Source: CBDATB01 sp965199745
GTDB lineage: Bacteria > Bacteroidota > Bacteroidia > Cytophagales > Flammeovirgaceae
DNA: 60,437 nucleotides
Direction: 5' to 3'
Assembly: GCA_965199745.1 (NCBI GenBank)
Contig: CBDATB010000001.1
Span: 1-60,437, forward strand
This document shows positions 1 through 8,946 of the stretch, in pieces. A program made the position numbers and the translations under genes. The notes beneath the pieces are model-generated. The model searched no databases, was not told the DNA's origin, and saw only the letters and a program-made list of their open reading frames with translations. Numbering within the stretch: the stretch's first letter is position 1; each line of letters opens with the position of its first letter.

Positions 1-2
1 AA

Positions 3-314
3 GGTCTTTATACAAGAGAAATTTTGTTATTAAGAGTAGCTGATCAAAACAATGAATTCGGGATCAATCCTTATTACCTACTCTATCTCTTATCACATAG
101 ATTAATCCATTTACAAGCCAAAAACAAGATACTAATAGAAACCACATTGCCAAATATTGCTGACCGTTGGAAAGAGCTTATGCTACCAATAGACAATGAC
201 CTTAAAAAGCGACAAGAAATAACCGAAAAAGTTGAAAGGGTTATTAAAAGTAAATGGAAAGCAATTAAAAGCATAGAAAAAATAAAAAATGAACTAGGAT
301 ACTTAATAACTTAA
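3..314 (+). CDS. C-terminal fragment of an N6-DNA methylase / type I-like specificity protein (cut by window edge)
   Basis: The frame is open from the left edge to a TAA at 312-314, so only the last ~103 residues are visible. They resemble the C-terminal target-recognition part of N6-adenine methylases and HsdS-like proteins: an NPYYLLYLLSH helix (cf. 'NPYLLLALL'), then an ETTLPNIADRWKELMLPI segment (cf. the 'T.GNR..E..LPIP' motif), then a charged coiled-coil tail rich in Lys/Glu. The family assignment is from remembered motif patterns and no catalytic domain is in view. A TTG at 24 could be read as a start, but the frame has no stop before it, so the gene very probably begins outside the window. 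The next feature downstream is IS1 debris, so this end of the window is probably accessory DNA. Confidence 0.6.
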   Translation, partial: GLYTREILLLRVADQNNEFGINPYYLLYLLSHRLIHLQAKNKILIETTLPNIADRWKELMLPIDNDLKKRQEITEKVERVIKSKWKAIKSIEKIKNELGYLIT

Positions 315-378
315 ACAGCACCATTACAAACAATGTATATAAAAATAGTGATTTCAGTGCCAAAACGAAATAAATTTT

Positions 379-579
379 AATTGGGCGAGTTTCAAAACTG
401 CTTTCAAGCAAAATAATCATTTAGTAGGCAGGCAGCAAAAGGTATTGAAGGCAATAACTGTCGATGAAGGCATGGCATCAGAAGAGTATTTAGAAAGACT
501 TGTTGTTTTCCAAAACTTGTTTAAGCACCTATAGGCTTTCGATTTGATTTTCTGCCATGTCAATTTTGGATACATATAA
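379..579 (+). pseudogene. IS1-family transposase, degenerate C-terminal remnant
   Basis: Joining two frames recovers the C-terminal signature of an IS1-family transposase. Frame one from 379 reads NWASFKTAFKQNNHLVGRQ. The frame then shifts near 438 to read KGIEGNNCR, a TGA at 465, then RHGIRRVFRKTCCFPKLV, and returns near 511 to NLFKHL, a TAG at 532, and AFDLIFCHVNFGYI ending with TAA at 577. HLVGKQ..KGIEGNN and RKTCCFSK are hallmarks of the Bacteroidota IS1 transposases I recall. At least two frameshifts and two stops make it non-functional. A minus-strand reading frame over 417-689 is only its shadow. Confidence 0.75.
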
Positions 580-611
580 ACCATATCATACATTTGTTTT
601 TTTGCAGCATT

Positions 612-740
612 ATGAATTGTTCTAAAGGTCGAGCTAGCCGACATGCTAAAAATGGCTTTATAAATCATGAGCAAAGACGCCACTGTCAAACCTGCGGATC
701 ACCCACGCAGTCGCATAACGCGGGCTACTTTAATGCCTGA
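612..740 (+). pseudogene. IS1-family InsA-like N-terminal remnant
   Basis: An ATG at 612 opens a 42-codon frame reading MNCSKGRASRHAKNGFINHE and then QRRHCQTCG. This matches the N-terminal zinc-finger region of IS1-type transposases (M.C.KC..H.VKNGF....QR..C..CG). The second cysteine of the first CxxC is Gly here. The frame runs out of homology after the last CG and stops at 738. It lies directly after the C-terminal fragment in the same orientation, so order is tail-then-head, as expected from two adjacent copies or a rearranged copy. The preceding bases TTTGCAGCAT look like an IS1-type terminal repeat end, but I could not confirm a matching partner. Confidence 0.55.
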
Positions 741-758
741 ATTTCATCAGATAGCTGA

Positions 759-1595
759 TTAACCGCTAGAACTCAAAGTAGCCTTCTTATACTCGCCTAA
801 TACTGATAATCCTGCGGCTAGGGTAAGAATTTCACTAATAGCTTGCTGATAATTTTCATATTTTTGCCACTCTATATCAATATGAAAGCTATATTCATAG
901 GGCTTTCCGATAATCGGAAGAGACTGGATTTTGGTTAAATTGATCGAATAATATCGAAAAATTTCTAATAACCTAGCTAAACTACCGGTTTGGTGGCCTA
1001 CCTGTAAAGAAATACTAGCTTTGTTATTATCACTGCTCCTATTAGCCAACTTAGACAAAACGAGGAAGCGGGTAAAGTTTTTCTTATTAGTTTCCACTCG
1101 CCTAGTCAAAATATTAAGTCCATATACTTGGGCAGCTTTCTAGCTGGCAAGTGCAGCAGTATTGGTTAGTTTTTTGTCCTTAATCTCACAGGCCGATTGA
1201 GCGGTATCTTCTTTATCAACCAACTTAACTTTGGGCAAAGTATATAAATATTCCTCACTCTGCTGCAAGGCAATAGGGTGAGAATAAATATACTGAATAT
1301 CTTCTAGCTGTACTTCTGGCAGGGCCATCATATGCATTTGGATATGCAAATAAGTTTCTCCGATAATCTTAAAATAGTAAGATTGCAATAGGTTATAGTT
1401 TTTTAAAATACTACCCGCAATAGAGTTCTCGATAGCCATCACAGCATAATCTACCTTGCCATTTTTAAGGGTCTCGCATAAAACTTTGAAGGAGTTACAA
1501 TAAACTATTTCAATATTGTTACTGAAATATTGATAAGCTGCCGCTTCATGAAAAGAAGCCAAGCCACCCTGAATTGCAATTTTCATTTTTTTCAT
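759..1595 (-). pseudogene. pheA: Prephenate dehydratase interrupted by one in-frame amber codon
   Basis: Prephenate dehydratase converts prephenate to phenylpyruvate for phenylalanine synthesis. The frame is continuous from ATG (1595 or 1586; an upstream ATG at 1640 is less likely) to TAA at 759, except for a TAG at 1140-1142. Upstream of it are the N-terminal MKIAIQGGLASFHEAAA, AIENSIAGSI and YSHPIALQQ motifs, ending TAALAS. Downstream the same frame resumes with KAAQVYGLNIL, the catalytic KKNFTRF (TRF motif), and an ACT domain with GSLARLLEIF. The ACT Phe-site ESRP equivalent is QSLP. The stop falls where homologs have a variable residue (AS-x-xAA), fitting a single point mutation. The catalytic TRF lies beyond the stop, so the truncated product should be inactive. 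No frameshift is present. Confidence 0.85.
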
Positions 1596-1861
1596 CATTA
1601 CTTTTCTTTGAAAAACAAAGATGGTAATAGATAAGTGCATACTAAAGAACTAGTAGATAGCTCGATTTTTGACACAGCTAGCTTCAGTTGATTATGCAGT
1701 TATTACCAAAAGGGAAAATGTTTTATGATGTAGTTGAATATTTTTGTTACCGAATAGCTAATGTCGCACCATATTTGACTTCAGGGCGACTTAGATAAAA
1801 AATACCACTGGAAATTATAGGATTACAAAAAAACTGAAAATCATTTTTACTTTAGTATAAT

Positions 1862-2770
1862 TTACATTTTTTCAAGAAACCAACTACTAGCTTGCCTAAC
1901 CGCCTCGTTTACCTCGGCATCTTGGTCGTAGTAATTGAATTGATGATAAGGTGATTCTAATTCGGTTTCCATCCAATACAGTTTTTTATCTGCTATGGGT
2001 ATTTCATCGAAGAATTTTTTGGTGTAGTCTGGCAAAACCGCACCGTCCGAATGTATCATTAATATGGGTTTGTTGAGTTTTTTGGCGTAAGGCATTGGGT
2101 CGGCAGTCAACCAATCTTCCCAACTGGCTACGGCAAATTTATCGTTACTCCATTGCTTTACTGCGCCGCGTTTAGGGTTCAGATAATAGTCATACGGTCC
2201 ATACATTGCAGCAGATTCGTCTGTCTCAGAAATAGTTGGAATATATGACATTTCGCCTGTTTCTGCGTAGACTCTTTTAGCTGCTTTTGCGGCATTAATT
2301 TTGCTTTTTACGCCTTCTTCTCCACCGTAAAATAGCTTTACTGCTTCGCCGTCGTGCAGCCAAGAAGCCGCTGTAGCAACCGATTTAATTCTATCATCTT
2401 CTGCTGATGCCATAAGTGTGTACATAGCACCTGCACATACGCCAAAGGCTGCAATTTTTGTACTATCAACTTGTGGTAAAGAGGCCAAATATGTCACTGC
2501 ATTTTTAAGATCAGTTTTTTTTAGCGAAGGACTTTCAAAAAATCTTGGTTCACCTTGACTTTCTCCGAAATTTCTATAATCAAATGCTAAGGTGACGAAC
2601 CCTTCTTCTGCCAATTTTTCGGCATACAGATCCGCCATTTGCTCTTTTACAGTTGTCCAACTCCCTGAGACCAATACGGCAGGATATTCTTTTCCATTTT
2701 TATAATTTTCAGCATAATATAAGTTTCCTACTAAATTTAAGCCCTCACTTTTGAAATTTACTTTTCTCAT
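1862..2770 (-). CDS. Alpha/beta hydrolase, dienelactone-hydrolase/YcjY-like, with cysteine nucleophile
   Basis: 302 aa. An alpha/beta-hydrolase fold is indicated by FDYRNFGESQG (oxyanion region), the nucleophile elbow GVCAGA with Cys instead of Ser, and a late segment ILMIHSDGAVLPDY whose Asp is the probable acid, followed by YHQFNYYD supplying the probable His. The Cys elbow is typical of dienelactone hydrolases and the YcjY/FrsA-like group. No signal peptide is seen, so it is probably cytoplasmic. The substrate cannot be inferred. It stands alone, with ~200 bp of non-coding DNA on each side. Confidence 0.8.
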   Translation of the reverse strand: MRKVNFKSEGLNLVGNLYYAENYKNGKEYPAVLVSGSWTTVKEQMADLYAEKLAEEGFVTLAFDYRNFGESQGEPRFFESPSLKKTDLKNAVTYLASLPQVDSTKIAAFGVCAGAMYTLMASAEDDRIKSVATAASWLHDGEAVKLFYGGEEGVKSKINAAKAAKRVYAETGEMSYIPTISETDESAAMYGPYDYYLNPKRGAVKQWSNDKFAVASWEDWLTADPMPYAKKLNKPILMIHSDGAVLPDYTKKFFDEIPIADKKLYWMETELESPYHQFNYYDQDAEVNEAVRQASSWFLEKM

Positions 2771-2973
2771 TATTTTTTATTTTGTTGATTTTATACAATC
2801 GTTTAATTATTTGAAATTAGGCGTTTTAGTACTTATTTTCATACGTACGTAGAGATAAAAACGGCACTCACTATTTGAGTAATCACAACGAAGCAACTAT
2901 AGTGAGAGATGTTAAAAGTAATACTAAAAAAGGAAAATATTTTTTTAAAAAACTTCTATCTAGTAGAAATTCA

Positions 2974-3561
2974 TTACCTAACGTTGTTCCAACGTGTAGT
3001 GTTCATCATATGTATCATATCTTTTTTAATATAAGCAATAATAGGGGCTAATGAGTCGTTCTTGGTGGATGTTTGAAAGTATAGCACTGCTCTTAAAAAA
3101 TTTTCTGTGGTGTCTGTTAGATAAAATTGAAACTGGCTGGGTACTTCACCTTCTATTTCAAAGATAACACCGACAAGCTCGTTTGGGGTTTTGGTAGCAT
3201 ATTCATTAATAGCGGTAGCTTTCACAATATGCTTGTTAGTAAGGCGGTGCGAAGCATTGATGTAGCCAATTAAAGAGTCGAGGTTATTATTTATGGCTTT
3301 GTGGGTAATGCTAATGCTTGCTGCAAAGCGAGGATAGCTTACATGAATCCATGTGGGATCTGATAGGTAGGAAGTGTCAGGCAGTATATTGGAATATTTT
3401 GAATGCTCGAAGGTGTAGGGGTAAGTATCAGGCATACTCACGTAGCTGTGGGGCGGTAGTTCAACACGGTGGTAGCCTTTGGGCTTCGGAATAGAAACAA
3501 CAGATTCAGTGCAAGAGAAAAGTAATAAGCAACAGATAGTCAATAGGTGCTGAAGTGGCAT
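2974..3561 (-). CDS. gldD: Gliding motility lipoprotein GldD
   Basis: 195 aa. The N-terminus is a lipoprotein signal ending LLLFSC with the lipidated Cys at residue 16. It is followed by the GldD hallmark PKPKGYHRVELP and Y-rich segments (YPYTFEHSKYS). GldD is an envelope lipoprotein needed for gliding and type IX-secretion-linked motility in Flavobacterium. The gene lies 9 bp downstream of gldE on the same strand, the conserved arrangement across Bacteroidota. The molecular role of GldD is not known in detail. Confidence 0.9.
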   Translation of the reverse strand: MPLQHLLTICCLLLFSCTESVVSIPKPKGYHRVELPPHSYVSMPDTYPYTFEHSKYSNILPDTSYLSDPTWIHVSYPRFAASISITHKAINNNLDSLIGYINASHRLTNKHIVKATAINEYATKTPNELVGVIFEIEGEVPSQFQFYLTDTTENFLRAVLYFQTSTKNDSLAPIIAYIKKDMIHMMNTTRWNNVR

Positions 3562-3570
3562 AAATGGTTT

Positions 3571-4893
3571 TTAATTTTCAGTTACTAATTTTTTTACTTG
3601 TACTTTCACATTTTTAATTCTTTTTTTATCTACAGCCATTGCCGTGAAGACAAAGTTTTGGAAAGTAATTTGTTCACCTTCGGCAGGTAGCTTTGAAAAA
3701 AGCTCTAACAGTAGTCCTCCTAAAGACTCACTTTCGCTTTTTACATCAGCAAATATGGACGAGTCTACGTCAACAATTTTAGAAAAATCATTTAGTGAAG
3801 TTTTGCTTTCAAAAGAGAAAGTTCGTTCATCTAATTGCTCAAACTTCAATTCATCGCTATCAAATTCATCATTAATTTCTCCGACAACTTCTTCAATAAC
3901 ATCCTCCATAGTTACTAGACCTGAAGTGCCTCCGTATTCGTCTACCACGATAGCCATATGAACCCGCCTTTCTTGGAAATCTTTTAGAAGTCCATCAATT
4001 TTTTTATTTTCTGGCACGAAAAAGATTTGTTTTCTTATTAGCTCAACCCAATTAAAATTTTCTCTTTCATTTAAGTAAGGCAACAGGTCTTTAATGTATA
4101 AAATACCTTTGATGGAGTCGATGGTGCTATCATACACGGGTATTCTAGAGAATCCGCTTTGATTGATTTTTTCCGTAATAGCAGTAAAACTTTCTTCCCT
4201 ATCGAAGGCGGTAATTTCTATACGTGAACGCATGATTTGCTTGACGGTTTTAGTACCAAAATTCACAACTCCTTTTAGTATTTCCTTTTCTTCTTCGGTC
4301 GACTGCTCGGCAGTCATTTCTACTGCTTTGTTGAGTTCGCTCACCGATACGTCATAGGGCTGTTTTTTTTCATTTCTAGCTAATACTTTATTGAATTTGA
4401 TTAACACAGATGAAAAAGGTTGCAGCATCCAAGAGCAAGCCATGAGTATACGCACGGTAAAGCGCGCAAAAAATATATTTCTTTTAGTTGCTAATACTTT
4501 CGGTGTAATCTCACCAAAAAAGACAATAGCCGCAGTAACTATAACGGTAAGTATAGCAATAAGCCAGCCTTCTTTCCTATTACTGGTAAATTGCCAAAGT
4601 GTAAATGTGGCAAGGGTAACAATAGCTACATTGACCAAATTATTGATAATTAGGATAGTAGCAAGTAATCTTTGCGGCTGGGAAAGTAGATACAAGATAT
4701 TTTTATCTGCGAATTTTTCGCTGTGTTCACATTCTTCAATCTGCTGTGGTGTAAGCGAAAAAAAAGCCACTTCTGAACCTGATATGAGTGCTGAGATGAA
4801 CAGTAATAATAAAATGAACAGCAGCAGTATATATACAGAAAGCGGAATTTGAATAAACAGATAAATAGTTGATAAAAGATGCTCTGTTTCCAA
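3571..4893 (-). CDS. gldE: GldE, CNNM/CBS/CorC-domain membrane protein
   Basis: 440 aa. The N-terminal DUF21/CNNM transmembrane domain has about four hydrophobic segments in residues ~18-160, including SALISGSEVAFFSL and the FFGEITPK motif. A tandem CBS pair follows (~residues 205-340, with IPVYDSTIDSIKGI and MAIVVDEYGGTSGLVTMEDVIEEVVGEI split across the second half), and the protein ends in a CorC/HlyC-type domain. GldE is required with GldD for gliding in flavobacteria, and the wider family includes Mg2+/Co2+ efflux proteins. It is upstream of gldD in a two-gene unit. The ATG at 4893 gives the normal short cytoplasmic or periplasmic lead before TM1. Confidence 0.9.
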   Translation of the reverse strand: METEHLLSTIYLFIQIPLSVYILLLFILLLLFISALISGSEVAFFSLTPQQIEECEHSEKFADKNILYLLSQPQRLLATILIINNLVNVAIVTLATFTLWQFTSNRKEGWLIAILTVIVTAAIVFFGEITPKVLATKRNIFFARFTVRILMACSWMLQPFSSVLIKFNKVLARNEKKQPYDVSVSELNKAVEMTAEQSTEEEKEILKGVVNFGTKTVKQIMRSRIEITAFDREESFTAITEKINQSGFSRIPVYDSTIDSIKGILYIKDLLPYLNERENFNWVELIRKQIFFVPENKKIDGLLKDFQERRVHMAIVVDEYGGTSGLVTMEDVIEEVVGEINDEFDSDELKFEQLDERTFSFESKTSLNDFSKIVDVDSSIFADVKSESESLGGLLLELFSKLPAEGEQITFQNFVFTAMAVDKKRIKNVKVQVKKLVTEN

Positions 4894-5212
4894 GTCAAAC
4901 CAAGTTATTATGATACAAAAAATTAATGTAAATTAGCCTGTACATAAACCCAGTATTTCTATGCGACAAAGATGTACTCTAGCTATGCTTCTTTGCAGAA
5001 TTACACAACTTGAGTTAAAAAGTGAGTTCTTTCTAAGAAAGCTAAAGAATTAATAAAAACAATCTATACAGTTTTTGAAAAGCTGTGACCACATGTTCTT
5101 TATACAAGAAAAAAGGCGAGGCATTAAATTTTATCAATGTTTTCTATTGTAGAACATTATGAAATAACTGCTTTTTGAAGAAGTATTAAACAAAAGATCT
5201 TGTCTCAATTTT
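4894..5212. other. Intergenic region between ssb and gldE
   Basis: 319 bp between the ssb stop and the gldE start, both on the minus strand. The only structure I see is a weak 6-bp inverted repeat AATGTT...AACATT around 5137-5160, which might help end ssb transcription. No convincing TAnnTTTG box or reading frame was found. Confidence 0.4.
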
Positions 5213-5665
5213 TTAGAAAGGGAGATCGTCCACTGGATTTTGTACTTGATCGTTAGCGGTTTGATCGATTGGTGCAGGGTTTGCCTGAGACGTTGGCGTT
5301 TGTTGTTGAGACGTGGGTACTGTCTGCTCGCTCATTCTCTTAGGCAGTAACTGCATCACTTGTCCGCGTATTTTTATTTTTCTCCTTTGATTGCCATCGG
5401 CATCTTGCCATTTATCGGTGCGAATTTTGCCTTCAATATATACCGGATCTCCTTTTTTGAGGTATTGCTCAGCTACTTTTGCCGTATTATCCCACAGTTC
5501 TACATCGTGCCATTCAGTATTATCGACACGCTGCCCGGATCGGTCTTTGTAGGTTTCGGTGGTAGCTATACTTAAGTGAGCAACAACGGAGCCGGTGTCA
5601 AAATGTCTGATTTCAGGGTCAGAGCCTAAATTTCCCAATAGAATAACTTTGTTTACTCCTGCCAT
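5213..5665 (-). CDS. ssb: Single-stranded DNA-binding protein
   Basis: 150 aa. The OB-fold N-terminus has the standard MAGVNKVILLGNLGSDPEIR start, TEWHDVELWDNTAKVAEQYL and KGDPVYIEGKIRTDKW segments. A Q/P/T-rich linker follows (residues ~110-140), then the acidic tip DDLPF that recruits repair and replication partners. It coats ssDNA in replication, recombination and repair. It lies between gldE and mutY on the same strand, the usual Bacteroidota neighbourhood. Confidence 0.97.
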   Translation of the reverse strand: MAGVNKVILLGNLGSDPEIRHFDTGSVVAHLSIATTETYKDRSGQRVDNTEWHDVELWDNTAKVAEQYLKKGDPVYIEGKIRTDKWQDADGNQRRKIKIRGQVMQLLPKRMSEQTVPTSQQQTPTSQANPAPIDQTANDQVQNPVDDLPF

Positions 5666-5757
5666 AATAGTATGTGTTTTAAAATTTATGAATTAGATTT
5701 TTTTATGCCGCATACACCTGGCCAAGGTGGCGAGCAAAAAAATTTGTCTAATATAAT

Positions 5758-6849
5758 TTAAAAAATATTTCGCTCCAAATAATTCTTGATTAAAATAGGT
5801 TTGGGGAGGTTTTGCACTTGTTCAAGAGTAAAAAATGCTAAATTCTCCTGCTGTATGAGTTGCCTTATACCATCTTTTATTTTTATATTTATTAAAAAAA
5901 AAGTTGCTAATATCTGCCTGTGCGTGAGTAGGTGTTTGTAGGTATGAGATATCTTAATACTTTCGTAAGTATTTTTTTTTAAGTCTGTATTTTCTGACAT
6001 TTGAGCTAGTACTTCTTGCGATGAAAGTTTTTTATTTGTTTCGATATGGTAAAAATCATACAAGCCCTGCCAAATATCTTTTTTTATTCGAAGCTGCATG
6101 AGTAGTTGCCCATAGTATTGAAAGACAAAGTAGTAGAAAAATCTTCGCTTTATTTTTATATTTCTGCTTTTTACGGGAAGGTCATGCTGTCTTTTTTCAC
6201 GAAAAGCCACGCACCAGTTGGCTAAGGGGCAATTTGGGCATTGCGGTTGGGCGGGCTTACAATGTAAAGCACCAAATTCCATAATAGCCTGATTATAGAC
6301 ACGGGGCAGCCTATCTGAAATGAGTACTTGTGCTAGCTGAGTAAATATCTTTTTACTTTTGCTCAGTGCTATATCGTCTTTTAGACCGAAAACTCTGGCT
6401 AGCACACGGTATACGTTGCTATCTACAACAGCAATTTTTTCATTATAAGCGAAGGAGGCAATGGCAGCCGCAGTATAATCACCTACTCCTTTGAGTTTTT
6501 TTATTTGCGTATAAGCATTTGGAAAAATACCTTTTAGGTTTTGCTCAATGTGCTGCGCTGTTTTGTACATATTTCTTGCCCTACTATAATAACCTAAGCC
6601 CTGCCACATTCTCAGTATATCTTGTTCGCTTGCTGCTGCCATGTGAGCTATTGTCGGGTATTTTTCGGCAAATTTCAAATAATATGGCAATCCTTGTTGC
6701 ACTCTTGTTTGTTGTAAGATTACTTCCGAAAGCCATATTTTATAAGGATCTTTTGTTTGCCGCCAAGGCAACTCTCTTTGGTTTTTTTCATACCAATGAA
6801 GGAGTATATCCGCAAATTTGTGCAAGAGGGTTGTACTTGTTTTTGTCAT
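5758..6849 (-). CDS. mutY: A/G-specific adenine DNA glycosylase MutY
   Basis: 363 aa. It removes adenine mispaired with 8-oxoG. Visible features: SEVILQQTR with catalytic Glu42, the helix-hairpin-helix LKGVGDYTAAAIASFAY followed by VVDSNVYRVLAR with catalytic Asp143, and a 4Fe-4S loop with Cys197, Cys204, Cys207 and Cys213 (C-x6-C-x2-C-x5-C). The C-terminal third is the NUDIX-like 8-oxoG recognition domain, which contains IWQGLYDFYHIE. The start lies 3 bp beyond the stop of the phosphatase gene upstream, so the two are probably co-transcribed. Confidence 0.96.
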   Translation of the reverse strand: MTKTSTTLLHKFADILLHWYEKNQRELPWRQTKDPYKIWLSEVILQQTRVQQGLPYYLKFAEKYPTIAHMAAASEQDILRMWQGLGYYSRARNMYKTAQHIEQNLKGIFPNAYTQIKKLKGVGDYTAAAIASFAYNEKIAVVDSNVYRVLARVFGLKDDIALSKSKKIFTQLAQVLISDRLPRVYNQAIMEFGALHCKPAQPQCPNCPLANWCVAFREKRQHDLPVKSRNIKIKRRFFYYFVFQYYGQLLMQLRIKKDIWQGLYDFYHIETNKKLSSQEVLAQMSENTDLKKNTYESIKISHTYKHLLTHRQILATFFLINIKIKDGIRQLIQQENLAFFTLEQVQNLPKPILIKNYLERNIF

Positions 6850-6852
6850 TAG

Positions 6853-8865
6853 TTAGATAAATCGAATTAGTAAAATCGTAAAATCATCTTCGATATAATC
6901 GCGTTCTGTAAATTTCCGTACGTCAAGTAGTAGTTTGTTGCTAAAGTCTTTTAAAGGAAGATAGTTATACTTTTGGAAGAAGTCTTTTAATTGCTCATAA
7001 CCATAGTGGTCCGGGCTGTTTACTTTACTAGCCTCAATGAGTCCATCTGTATAAAGTAGTAACATATCTCCAACCTGATATTTGAAACTGTGTATTTGCG
7101 TAAAGTCTTTGTATTTATTATCTCTGACAATACCTAGTCCCAGTCCTTTAGTTCTAAAAAAGACAGCTTTTTTCTGGCTACTGTCATAGTATAAAGTCGG
7201 GCAATGCCCTGCCCTCGACAGCGTTACGGTTTGGTTTTGTGTATCTATCTGAAAATAGGTAGCAGTGATAAATATATCTTTTTGAAGTGAATTACTCAGT
7301 GCCCTATTAGCTTGATTTAAGAATTCATCGGGTTCGAGCGATAGACGAACAAGTGCCTGAAAAATCCCTTTCATTTGTGCCATGTTGAAAGCACCCGAAA
7401 TACCATTTCCAGAGACATCTGCAATAATAATGGCATATCTATGTTGTGAAATTTGGTAGAAGTCGTAATAATCGCCTCCTACTTCTTTAGCAGCTTCGGA
7501 ATAAGCACAAAGTTCAAGGTCTTTGTGCTGAGTAATATTTTCGGGAAAAAGGCTGTCGTGTACGTTTTTAGCGATTTCTAACTCTCTTTCATACCGCTCA
7601 TTTTTGATAGCTTCTGACAATGATTTAAAGTTATGGATGGTAATATCTGCTTGTGAGACAAAACTATTAACTAGCCCATTTATGAAACGGTCGAAAGATT
7701 TGTTTAAATTTTTAATCAACACTAGTTTGCCGATATTGTGTTTTCCCGAATACAAGGGGCGTACCATCACGGATTCGTAATGAGGATTCAATTTGTATTG
7801 TTTAGATTCTTTTTGAGTCGCTTCTTGCCTTATTAGTTTCATTTTATCTTCATTTATATTTCTAGTGATGTAATATTTTTCATTATCGGTGATTTCGAGC
7901 CACCCCGCATCTGCACCTATCAAAGACATGGCATTATCTAAGAGTAAGCTGAATACATCTTTTTTATTTTTTCCTTGTAAAATAGCCTCACCCAAGTGTT
8001 CGAAAGCAGAAATCTCTTTGAATTTTTGTTCAAACAATGAAGTATTCCGCAGGTTGAATACCGTTATTAGTCCGCAAACAAATGCATAGAAAACAATAAA
8101 AGTGCAAAATGTTAATAAGAATAAACTTTTAGAGAGGTCATCTATTACGAGAGGTTCGTTTTTAAAATAATCAGTTATTTGAATAAGAAAATAGGCTAGA
8201 CATATCAAAATACCTATTAAATATATAAGGCTTGATATCTTTTGACTATGTGTAAGCTGCGGCATCCATTTTACATTAATAGAAAGCAGCACGATGATAG
8301 TTACCATTGTTAAATAAATTGCATTATGGAAAATATCTATTTTATCTACGGGAAAAAAGTGGCCGAGCAGCATGAGTGAAATACTCATTTCAAATACTCT
8401 CCAAACGTAGTGAGTTAGCTTATTTTTTTTATATAAAATCATATCTCTCCACGAGATGAAAGCTGTTGTGAGAAAAATAATTAATAAGCCAAATTCAATA
8501 TGGAAAAAAAAAGTATGTAGTATGAGATTGCTCGACAGCGTGGTATGATCTGTCAGATATAAAAATAGGGTAATAATACTGGAGAAAAAAGTACAGATAA
8601 GTGCAGTAATAAAAACCTTCCACAATAGAGAGAAAAAAACTATTCTCGCCTCAGTAGATTTACGTGTCAATACATGAAAATAGGTGGAAATAACGTATAA
8701 ATTCAGGAAGAGACCTTTGAGGAAAATAGGCGAAAAAGTTAGCTTTTGACCTATGCTATGATAATGCTGTTCATACAAACCTATGAATAGGAGAAAAAGC
8801 CAGCTTAATAACGAAATGGTGAGGGTCGTACTTTTAACATTTTCTTTGGTTAGAAGTCTTTCCAT
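6853..8865 (-). CDS. Membrane-anchored GAF-PP2C (SpoIIE/RsbU-type) serine phosphatase
   Basis: 670 aa. Around eight hydrophobic segments fill residues ~15-275, giving an integral membrane sensor-like region. A GAF-like domain (~285-410) and a signalling helix with RELEIAKNVHDSLFPE (~430-447, the usual 'A..vQ..llP' linker) follow. The PP2C/SpoIIE core has VGGDYYDFY, IIADVSGNGISGAF, MLLLYTDGLIEA and DDFTILLIRF; the metal-binding Asp residues are present. Such phosphatases normally dephosphorylate an anti-sigma-factor antagonist in partner-switching pathways, but no partner (STAS or anti-sigma kinase) is visible in this window. It follows comF and precedes mutY on the minus strand. Confidence 0.85.
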   Translation of the reverse strand: MERLLTKENVKSTTLTISLLSWLFLLFIGLYEQHYHSIGQKLTFSPIFLKGLFLNLYVISTYFHVLTRKSTEARIVFFSLLWKVFITALICTFFSSIITLFLYLTDHTTLSSNLILHTFFFHIEFGLLIIFLTTAFISWRDMILYKKNKLTHYVWRVFEMSISLMLLGHFFPVDKIDIFHNAIYLTMVTIIVLLSINVKWMPQLTHSQKISSLIYLIGILICLAYFLIQITDYFKNEPLVIDDLSKSLFLLTFCTFIVFYAFVCGLITVFNLRNTSLFEQKFKEISAFEHLGEAILQGKNKKDVFSLLLDNAMSLIGADAGWLEITDNEKYYITRNINEDKMKLIRQEATQKESKQYKLNPHYESVMVRPLYSGKHNIGKLVLIKNLNKSFDRFINGLVNSFVSQADITIHNFKSLSEAIKNERYERELEIAKNVHDSLFPENITQHKDLELCAYSEAAKEVGGDYYDFYQISQHRYAIIIADVSGNGISGAFNMAQMKGIFQALVRLSLEPDEFLNQANRALSNSLQKDIFITATYFQIDTQNQTVTLSRAGHCPTLYYDSSQKKAVFFRTKGLGLGIVRDNKYKDFTQIHSFKYQVGDMLLLYTDGLIEASKVNSPDHYGYEQLKDFFQKYNYLPLKDFSNKLLLDVRKFTERDYIEDDFTILLIRFI

Positions 8866-8946
8866 GTACTTATTGTATATTTACAGTTAAATATGTAAAT
8901 AAAGAGTATATTCTAACACATATACTTCTGATATTTCAATTTAGTG

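Noticed and set aside
417..689. 90-aa minus-strand reading frame
   Set aside because: It is the shadow of the IS1 remnant: the plus strand holds the recognisable transposase pieces and the minus-strand peptide matches nothing known to me.
1140..1142. Amber recoding (pyrrolysine or suppressor) in pheA
   Set aside because: TAG ends clpC, trpE and the sigma gene, so it is used as a stop here; a plain nonsense mutation is simpler.
3644..3961. Ser-rich plus-strand frame antisense to gldE
   Set aside because: Composition is that of a shadow frame of the CBS-domain region of gldE, which is clearly coding.
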